From Roseburia sp. (GTDB taxonomy: Bacteria > Bacillota > Clostridia > Lachnospirales > Lachnospiraceae): 62,641 bases of DNA. Numbering within the stretch: position 1 is the first letter of the stretch; every line of letters begins with the position of its first letter. Below are positions 31,101 to 38,082 of this stretch, one piece after another. Where the stretch lies: positions 1 to 62,641 of the forward strand of contig JAMOZS010000008.1 of assembly GCA_023667765.1 (NCBI GenBank), given 5' to 3'. The notes below the pieces were generated by a model. It ran no database searches and was not told the origin of the DNA. It worked only from the letters and a program-made list of their open reading frames with translations. The position numbers and the translations under genes were made by a program.

Positions 31101-32728
31101 CCGATATACACGGTTGTGGAGGTAACGATTTCCTCACGAATGGCGTCAATAGGCGGGTTTGTCACCTGGGCAAACAGCTGCTTAAAATAATGAAACAGCG
31201 GATGGTTCGCCCGGGAAAGCACCGGAAGGGGCGTATCCACGCCCATAGCGGCAATGGCCTCGCCGCCGTTCTTCGCCATAGGCAGAATACTGGTCTTTAA
31301 CTCATCATAGGTATAACCGAAGGCCTTCTGCATCCTCTGGCGCTCCTCGTCGGTATACTCCGGCACGCGCAGATTCGGAATCGTCAGATCCTTTAGATAG
31401 ACCAGATTACTGTCCAACCACTCGCCATAAGGCTGCCGGGAGGCATATTCTTCCTTCAGCTGCTCGTCATCTATCACCTTGCCCTGTACGGTATCCACCA
31501 GCAGCATTTTACCGGGGCGCAGTCTCTCCTTTACCTTAATCTGACCGGGCTCTATATCCAATACGCCAACCTCCGAAGAGAGAATCAGCGTATCATCCTC
31601 CGTAATCATATAACGGGAAGGGCGCAGTCCGTTCCTGTCAAGCACAGCTCCCATCATATCGCCGTCGGAGAACAGAATAGAGGCCGGGCCGTCCCAGGGC
31701 TCCATCATCGTGGCATAATATTGATAAAAGTCCCTCTTCGTCTGAGACATGGCCTTGTTGTTCGCCCAGGGCTCGGGAATGGCAATCATCACCGCCAAGG
31801 GCAGCTCCATCCCGCTCATCACCAGAAACTCCAGGGTATTGTCCAGCATAGCCGAATCTGAACCCGTCTTATTGATAGCTGGAAGCACCTTATACATCTG
31901 CCCCTTTAAATGCTCTGACTCCATGGTCTCCTCGCGAGCCAGCATTTTATCGGCATTTCCGCGAATCGTATTAATCTCTCCATTATGTACCATAAAACGA
32001 TTGGGATGCGCCCGCTCCCAACTGGGATTGGTATTAGTCGAAAAGCGGGAATGTACCATCGCAATAGCGGACTCAAAATCCTCGCTCTGCAAATCCGCAA
32101 AGAAGGTGCGCAGCTGCCCTACCAGAAACATTCCTTTATATACGATGGTTCTGCTGGACAGAGACACCACATAGGTATTATCCGTAGACTGCTCAAACAC
32201 ACGTCTTGCAATATACAGTTTTCTGTCAAAGGGAAGTCCCTTCTCCACCTCCGCAGGCTTTTTCACAAATCCCTGCATAATGCAGGGCATACATTCCACC
32301 GCCTTATGTCCCAGCACACTGGGAAATGTGGGAACTTCTCTCCAGCCCAGAAATTCCATGCCTTCCTTTTCCACAATAATCTCAAAACGCTTTCTTGCCT
32401 GATTTCTGGGGAGCTCCTCCTGAGGGAAGAAAAACATACCCACACCGTACTCTCTCTCTTCACCTATCTCAATCCCCAGAGGCTTTGTCACTCTGGCAAA
32501 GAACGAATGGGGAATCTGGGTCAGAATCCCTACGCCGTCGCCGGTCTTACCCTCTGCATCCTTACCGGCCCTGTGCTCCAGATTCTCTACAATCTTCAAA
32601 GCATTTTCCACAGTGGCACGGCTCTTCTTGCCGTTGATATTCACACATGCGCCAATACCGCAGTTGTCATGCTCAAACTCCTCTCTGTAAAGGGGGGCCT
32701 GAGGAAGCTTCTTTTTCACGTCAAACAT
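28178..32728 (-). CDS. gltB: glutamate synthase large subunit
   Basis: About 1516 residues, full length. The precursor ends before the catalytic cysteine in [11 protein letters not shown] (about residue 23 of the mature numbering), as in other class II amidotransferases that lose a short propeptide. The central and FMN-binding domains show [39 protein letters not shown] and the 3Fe-4S site [12 protein letters not shown]; the C-terminal glucan-like beta-helix (GXXG repeats) is present. Met at 32728 is chosen, with AAGGAGAAGG just upstream; a TTG seven codons earlier is less likely. Preceded by its own promoter and a leader hairpin. Confidence 0.96.
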   Translation of the reverse strand: [1516 protein letters not shown]

Positions 32729-32755
32729 TATCCTTCTCCTTTCTATCAAAAAGGC

Positions 32756-32839
32756 TCACAAAAAAAGGCCGCAAAGAGTTATCATGCGCTCCTTTGCGAC
32801 CTTTTCCAATACTATACATCAATTTTTCACATCTGTAAA
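32756..32839 (-). promoter_or_regulatory. gltB promoter with a terminator-like hairpin at the transcript start
   Basis: On the minus strand TTTACA (32834-32839) and TATAGT (32811-32816) are 17 bp apart. The expected start of transcription, near 32804, is only a few bases before a stem (GGTCGCAAAGGA with TCTTTGCGGCC, 32767-32801) followed by seven T, a classical terminator form. A 9-codon frame (MITLCGLFL, 32756-32785) with AGGAG three nt before its ATG lies across the 3' arm. The hairpin may be an attenuator of gltBD or the terminator of the upstream genes. The rest of 32840-33081 shows nothing else. Confidence 0.6.
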
Positions 32840-33081
32840 TACCTTTTTCCCTTTAAATTGTCAGAAAATCAGAATTATATGTATTCCATTCTTTCATTGT
32901 CTGAAATATGATGCTTTTTCATTGCATTTGCAGCTCTGTCTGGTACAATTCCATCTCCTTTAAATAAGAATTTTCCGCAAAAAATTTGGAGAAACAACGC
33001 ATGCCCCGGCTTCAGTAAACAAATTGCTGCATTTATCCGTACAATTCCCATCAAAAGGCGGCGGTACCGGTTCGACTCCGA

Positions 33082-33888
33082 TTAATGCCTTCTTCCATAC
33101 ACCAGGCTTCGGAGCCTGTTATAAATACCTGACAGATACCTGTTATCCGCCATAAAGGAGCGTAGCGGCGCCAGGGTACACAACAACGCCGCCCGATAGC
33201 GCAGCCTCTCTCCTCTGCTCATATACTTTCCGGTAATCTCCCTATGCTCTCTCTTAGAGCGTTTAAGATTTTCCTTTGTCTCGGAATACCCTCCGCCTTC
33301 ATAGTCCGCTATGGCAGTATCCAGATACACGGGGGAAGCTCCTCCCCTGTAATAACACCACAGAAAATGCTCATAATCCCCTCTGATACGATATTTCTGT
33401 TCAAAGGCCTTCTCCCTGCACAGAACAACGCTGTAAAAGCAGGCCTGATGACAGGGTACATTCCGATAGCAGGTAAAACCCGTAATCTTGGGCGAGGGCG
33501 TAATCCAGACCCTGTTCTTTTCCCCGTAAATCCTGCCATATAGAATCAATCTGTCCCGGTCGTGATACTGTGAGACAGCCTGCGCTACCCGGGACAGCAC
33601 CCCGGAATCGTGAAAGCTGTCGCCGCAGTTTAAAAAGAACAGATAGGCTCCCTGGGCATGCTCCACCGCCTGATTCATGGCGTCATAAATTCCCTGATCC
33701 TTTTGCTGATAAAAGGAAATACATTCCCGGCGCAGCAAATCCCCGGCAGCCTCCAGGGAACCGTCTGTGCTGCCGCCATCCTTGACGATAATCTCATAAT
33801 CCTTATAATCCTGTCCCAAAATGCTGTCCAGCGTATCTTTTAACTTTTTACCGGGATTTAAACACACCACAATAATCGAAAATAGCAT
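33082..33888 (-). CDS. glycosyltransferase family 2
   Basis: About 268 residues. GT-A fold: FSIIVVCLNPGKKLKDTLDSIL, YEIIVKDGGSTDGSL and QKDQGIYDAMNQAVEHAQGAYLFFLNCGDSF with the DxD-equivalent region. The C-terminal half (HQACFYSV, KYRIRGDYEHFLWCYYRGG) is like the WcaA/colanic-acid type transferases. Met at 33888 follows AGAGGTATATTT; a longer frame would overlap the upstream gene. It likely adds a sugar to a surface glycan. Starts 11 nt after the HAD-protease fusion gene. Confidence 0.88.
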   Translation of the reverse strand: MLFSIIVVCLNPGKKLKDTLDSILGQDYKDYEIIVKDGGSTDGSLEAAGDLLRRECISFYQQKDQGIYDAMNQAVEHAQGAYLFFLNCGDSFHDSGVLSRVAQAVSQYHDRDRLILYGRIYGEKNRVWITPSPKITGFTCYRNVPCHQACFYSVVLCREKAFEQKYRIRGDYEHFLWCYYRGGASPVYLDTAIADYEGGGYSETKENLKRSKREHREITGKYMSRGERLRYRAALLCTLAPLRSFMADNRYLSGIYNRLRSLVYGRRH

Positions 33889-33899
33889 AAATATACCTC

Positions 33900-35399
33900 T
33901 TATAACACGAGCTTTTGTCTCGCCAGCAGATAAAGGCTGCCAACTCCCAATACTAACAGAAAGACACACACCGGCCAGCTTACCAGCCAGGGAAGCGCCG
34001 CTCCGCCATAGGTCAACAGATAAGCCAGTATATTGGCGGACATATGGGCGAGCACAGGCGCCTTGAATCTGCCGAAATACTCATAGACATAGGCCAAAAG
34101 CAGTCCCATCAGGAACGCATAGACGCCCTGTACCGCATTCCCGTGATACACAGAAAAAAAGACTGCTGAAACCACGAATGCCGCTTTTCTAGGAAAGAAG
34201 CTACACAGATAATGGTAGAGGATTCCTCTGAACAAAAGCTCCTCGCAAAAAGCCGAAATAAAGCCATAGCACACAAGACCCACCAGCAAATCAGCGGCAT
34301 ACTGGTCCCGGGCCACAGCCTGATAGCTGGCGAAAAGGTCTGTAAAGCCTGTCAGACTCAGTAACAGATTCAATCCCGGCACAAGACCAAACAGCATCAC
34401 CGCCGCCAGAAAATAATTGCTTCGCGGCTCAGGTTTTAAATGCTTCAGCTCCAGAAGCTCCGCCGTTTTCCGAATGGCAAAGCGAGCCGTCCTTCCGACT
34501 GCCAGCGCGCCTGCCATAAATCCCAAAGCCGACACCGCCACAGAGACATTTCCCGAAAAGCCGATGAGGGCTCCCGTTTCATCCCGAAGCACCAGAGCCG
34601 CCGGCAGACTCCCCTGAAAACGGGCCAACAGCGCATACGCCCCATACTGCGCAAACATGCGCACCAGCTGAAACAACAGAAAAGGATACAGAATCGTCCA
34701 GACCTTCTGAAAACCGGTGAGGGCTGTCGGCTCATCCTCATAACCCCGCAGCAAAAAGCTTTCCAGCTCTTCCACGCTCCGCACGATATAATCCGCATGC
34801 GCCTCCCTTAACTCTTCCATACTCCCATAGCCGTAGGCCACCCCTACACTCTCGATATGAAAGGCTCTGGCGCCCTCCACATCGAATTTGCGGTCTCCAA
34901 TCATGTATACCTGCTCTCTTTGGATAGCCCCTCCCTGAAAGAGCTGATTCAACGCCTCCCAAACCACCTCTGCCTTCTGCGCTCTTCTGCCGTCCAATTC
35001 GCTCCCCACCACAACCTCAAAATACTGCCGGATATGAAAATGCTCCAGAATCTTCTCCACAAATACCGTAGCCTTGCTGGAAGCGATGGCCATATGCAGC
35101 CCCTTTTTCTGCAAAGTGCGCAGCATACGCCTAATTCCCCGATACAGGGTATTCTCATACAGGCCTACGCTTGCAAAACGCTCCCGGTATTTTACAATCG
35201 CCTCTTTCGCCTGCTCCTCGTCCATATGATAGAACTCCCGAAAGCTGTCCATCAGAGGCGGTCCGATAAAGGGCTCCAGCTTATCCAAATCCGGCTCTTC
35301 TATTCCAAACGCCTTCAATGCATACTGAACCGATTTTGTAATCCCTATCTTAGGGTCCGTCAATGTTCCATCCAAATCAAACAGCAGATACCGCTTCAT
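33900..35399 (-). CDS. HAD-family phosphatase fused to a CAAX-type (CPBP) membrane protease
   Basis: 499 residues in two parts. Residues 1-215 are a phosphoglycolate phosphatase-like HAD hydrolase: motif I DLDGT (8-12), S108, K142 and GDRKFD (168-173). Residues 228-499 are a polytopic membrane domain of the CPBP/Abi family: EELLFR at 386-391, a histidine in SVYHGN (419) and HMSAN (452-456). The phosphatase faces the cytoplasm; the protease-like domain lies in the membrane. I see no frameshift or internal start that would make two proteins: the frame is open throughout. Substrates unknown. Downstream of greA by 15 nt. Confidence 0.85.
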   Translation of the reverse strand: MKRYLLFDLDGTLTDPKIGITKSVQYALKAFGIEEPDLDKLEPFIGPPLMDSFREFYHMDEEQAKEAIVKYRERFASVGLYENTLYRGIRRMLRTLQKKGLHMAIASSKATVFVEKILEHFHIRQYFEVVVGSELDGRRAQKAEVVWEALNQLFQGGAIQREQVYMIGDRKFDVEGARAFHIESVGVAYGYGSMEELREAHADYIVRSVEELESFLLRGYEDEPTALTGFQKVWTILYPFLLFQLVRMFAQYGAYALLARFQGSLPAALVLRDETGALIGFSGNVSVAVSALGFMAGALAVGRTARFAIRKTAELLELKHLKPEPRSNYFLAAVMLFGLVPGLNLLLSLTGFTDLFASYQAVARDQYAADLLVGLVCYGFISAFCEELLFRGILYHYLCSFFPRKAAFVVSAVFFSVYHGNAVQGVYAFLMGLLLAYVYEYFGRFKAPVLAHMSANILAYLLTYGGAALPWLVSWPVCVFLLVLGVGSLYLLARQKLVL

Positions 35400-35414
35400 A
35401 AAATCCGTCCTCTT

Positions 35415-35918
35415 CTAAAAGCTTCTAAGCTTATCACTACCGTCATCTACGGTATTCTCAATGCTCACAATACGCACCTCATAGCCAATGGCGTCATTCA
35501 CCTGCACATGAGCCGTATCTCCCGCCTTTTTTCCCAGCAGCGCTTTTCCCAGCGGAGATTCATTGCTGATAAGCCCTTCCAGAGAATTTCCTCTGACCGT
35601 CGTGACAATCTTATAGGTTTCGATACTGCCATCCTCTATAAATTCCACAGTGACTGTATTATTGATTCCCACCTCATCCTCTGCGGAATCCTCCGAGATT
35701 ACCTTCGCCGTTCTTATCATTCTCTCCAGATAACGAATACGGCTTTCGTTCTGATTCTTAACTTTTTTGGCCGCATGATATTCAAAGTTCTCGCTTAAGT
35801 CTCCGTGGGCTCTGGCCTCCTTGACGTCCTCCAACGCCTTGGGACGCACCACCAGCTTACGGTACTCAATCTCCTCCTCCATCTTTTTAATATCGCCTGA
35901 AGTCAATTCATCATACAT
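35415..35918 (-). CDS. greA: transcription elongation factor GreA
   Basis: 167 residues. N-terminal coiled coil with the conserved LVVRPKALEDVKEARAHGDLSENFEYHAAK (the tip acidic residues are D and E of HGDLSENFEY), and C-terminal FKBP-like domain with ISNESPLGKALLGKKAGD. Stimulates RNA cleavage in backtracked polymerase. Start ATG at 35918 with AGGAGAATC upstream; the longer frame overlaps the mraY-like gene. It is 36 nt after mraY. Confidence 0.92.
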   Translation of the reverse strand: MYDELTSGDIKKMEEEIEYRKLVVRPKALEDVKEARAHGDLSENFEYHAAKKVKNQNESRIRYLERMIRTAKVISEDSAEDEVGINNTVTVEFIEDGSIETYKIVTTVRGNSLEGLISNESPLGKALLGKKAGDTAHVQVNDAIGYEVRIVSIENTVDDGSDKLRSF

Positions 35919-35953
35919 GATTCTCCTCATTTCTGCGCTGCTTCCCGCGCCTT

Positions 35954-36919
35954 CTACATCTGGAGTGCATACACCACCGCCATAGACAAAATAATCTGAA
36001 TAATTGCAAAACGAAATACCGTCTGGGTATTGGACCACTCCCATACCTTCCGCACATGGTCATGGAGAGGAGTTCTCACATGTGTCAGAATGTGAATTCT
36101 GAAAAAGCGCAGCAAAAACACCTTTGCCAGCCCAAGACCGCCATCCAGTATCAGCATCAGGGCCACCGGTATATACAAAAAAGGCGCGCCTGTTTTTAAA
36201 ATCGCTATACTGATAAACAGCCCCATGGCTCTGGAGCCCGCATCTCCCATCATCAGTCTGCTTGGCGTGGCATTATACCATAAATATCCCAGAATACATA
36301 CTACAAAAAGCAATATCATATAAGAAAAGCTCTCAGACCTGTCCTTCATCCGATAGATAAAATAAATGGTCATCAATGTGATAATAGAAAGCGTACCCGA
36401 CAGCCCGTCCACCCCGTCCGAGCAATTCGTTACATTCACGGAGGTCCAGACCAGAATCACGGCAAGTATGGCAAACATAGCCGGGTGAAGCGTAACACTC
36501 TTCCCCGCCAGGGCAAACTCCACCGTACTGCCATTATATTTGAGAAAGGTATAGGCCACCAGCGCCGCCACACAAAGGTCCAGAAACCCTTTTTTATATT
36601 CCCCCCAGGGAGTCCTGGAGGCGTCATCCAGAAAACCTGTCATCATGGATATCACTAACAAAATCAGATAAATCACCGGTTCCGCGCTGACAGGCACAAA
36701 CAATATCGCCGCCAGAGTAAAGGCCAGCACAAAAATAATCCCCGCTCCTCTGGGTTTTCCTGCCGACAGCTTTCCGTCATAGGCAAAATCCCTTCCCCCG
36801 TCTCTGGGCAGAAAAGACGCCAGCTTCTCTGTGGCAGTCACCGTTACGGTAAAGGCAAACAATATCCCGCAGAAAGCCAGCATGGCGCTCTCCAGATTCG
36901 GCAAAATCAAATGTAACAT
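35954..36919 (-). CDS. mraY: MraY-type phospho-N-acetylmuramoyl-pentapeptide transferase homologue
   Basis: 321 residues, about ten membrane helices. Motifs of the MraY/WecA superfamily: GKLSAGKPRGAGIIF, the DD of MTGFLDDASR, NCSDGVDGLSG and MGDAGSRAMG; TPLHDHVRK near the end resembles the HHH loop TPLHHH of true MraY. It transfers a phospho-sugar to undecaprenyl phosphate. The gene lies outside a division/cell-wall cluster, and the surroundings (greA, HAD-protease) do not show its role, so a paralogue is possible. RBS ATAGGAGTTATAT. Divergent from an AraC gene. Confidence 0.85.
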   Translation of the reverse strand: MLHLILPNLESAMLAFCGILFAFTVTVTATEKLASFLPRDGGRDFAYDGKLSAGKPRGAGIIFVLAFTLAAILFVPVSAEPVIYLILLVISMMTGFLDDASRTPWGEYKKGFLDLCVAALVAYTFLKYNGSTVEFALAGKSVTLHPAMFAILAVILVWTSVNVTNCSDGVDGLSGTLSIITLMTIYFIYRMKDRSESFSYMILLFVVCILGYLWYNATPSRLMMGDAGSRAMGLFISIAILKTGAPFLYIPVALMLILDGGLGLAKVFLLRFFRIHILTHVRTPLHDHVRKVWEWSNTQTVFRFAIIQIILSMAVVYALQM

Positions 36920-37052
36920 ATATAACTCCTATCCGCACACTCTCCGTGTGCCTGTCAGCTTACTGATTTTTTATTCTAACACAAAAATACGGCGGACGCA
37001 AATCCCACGTGGATTTGCCATTTAGAAAACTTTGTGTTATTATGTAAACACA

Positions 37053-37070
37053 ATAGTGTACGCACACTAT
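37053..37070. promoter_or_regulatory. 18-bp operator-like dyad between mraY and AraC genes
   Basis: ATAGTGT-ACGC-ACACTAT is a perfect dyad 26 bp upstream of the AraC start codon. It suits a homodimeric DNA-binding protein. Upstream TGTGTTATTATGTAAACACA is a second, looser dyad. No consensus promoter is clear. Confidence 0.45.
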
Positions 37071-37095
37071 GCTTTAGAAGAGGAGTGAGATTACT

Positions 37096-38082
37096 TTGAA
37101 ACAAAAGGATTCTATAAAAATAGACCCTGTTCTGGCAGAAAGGTTCAAGCAGCTCCAGGGCACTGAAAACTATCTTTCCAGCTCCACCATCCGCTTCTGG
37201 CTGAATTATCAGACAGAGGGCTATGCGGAACACTGGCATCTGGATCTGGAAATGATTATTCCCATCGAAAACAATTATACCGTCATTGTGGGACAGAACA
37301 CCTATGTATTATCTCCCGGAGATATTCTTATCATTCCCCCCGGAGAAGCTCACCAGCTGATTTCTCCCGGCAGCGGCATGCGCCTGATTTATATTGCCGA
37401 ACAATCCATTCTCTCCAACATCAGAGGATATTCGCTTTTGACCTCTTATCTGGCGCAGCCCATAGTAATCAATCAGCAGACCTGCCCCCAAATTTATAAA
37501 CAGGAAATGGCTCTCATTCTGGAGCTTTTTGAGGACTACTGCAAGGATGACCCCCTGCGGGAATTCGTCATATATCCAAAGCTCATACACTTTTTCTCTG
37601 TCTATGCCCATTACCGCATGGAACAGGAGCACAAAACACAGCCGCCGACGCCCATCACCCAGAAGCAGCGCCTGCAGATGGACCAGCTAAATATTGTTCT
37701 CTCCTATATTGACACCCATTTTTCGGAGGATATTTCTCTGGAACAGGCAGCGGATGTGGCCGGCTTTTCCAAATACCATTTCTCCCGGCTGTTCAAGCAG
37801 CATTCCGGGAAGAATTTTTACGAATATCTGTGTTTCCGCAGAATCAAATCTGCTGAGACGCTGCTTTTGATTCCCAATATTCCTGTGACCGAGGTGGCGC
37901 TGCGCTCCGGGTTTTCCAGCCTTGCTACCTTCAACCGTACCTTCAAGAAAATGAAGAATTGTACCCCCACCCGTTACAGGCAGCTATATCTGTCGCCGTC
38001 CTCCCCTTTTACGGCGCAGCCTGTGCATCCCCGTGGAATTGAACATATTCTAAATCAAACTGACTCCCGGGAAGAAATATAA
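37096..38082 (+). CDS. AraC-family transcriptional regulator with cupin sensor domain
   Basis: 328 residues. N-terminal cupin (WHLDLEMIIPIENNYTVIVGQNTYVLSPGDILIIPPGEAHQLIS) binds a sugar ligand in related proteins. C-terminal double HTH: ISLEQAADVAGFSKYHFSRLFKQHSGKNFYEYLCFRRIKSAETLLL and VTEVALRSGFSSLATFNRTFKKMKNCTPTRYR. The TTG start has GAGGAG 10 nt upstream. Its end overlaps the end of the convergent GH2 gene by 74 nt. As the only regulator in the hemicellulase cluster it probably controls it. Confidence 0.88.
   Translation: MKQKDSIKIDPVLAERFKQLQGTENYLSSSTIRFWLNYQTEGYAEHWHLDLEMIIPIENNYTVIVGQNTYVLSPGDILIIPPGEAHQLISPGSGMRLIYIAEQSILSNIRGYSLLTSYLAQPIVINQQTCPQIYKQEMALILELFEDYCKDDPLREFVIYPKLIHFFSVYAHYRMEQEHKTQPPTPITQKQRLQMDQLNIVLSYIDTHFSEDISLEQAADVAGFSKYHFSRLFKQHSGKNFYEYLCFRRIKSAETLLLIPNIPVTEVALRSGFSSLATFNRTFKKMKNCTPTRYRQLYLSPSSPFTAQPVHPRGIEHILNQTDSREEI

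Noticed and set aside
33062-33085. tRNA T-arm-like sequence (CCGGTTCGACTCCG)
   Set aside because: No acceptor stem, D arm or anticodon arm can be drawn around it; it lies over the end of the glycosyltransferase gene.
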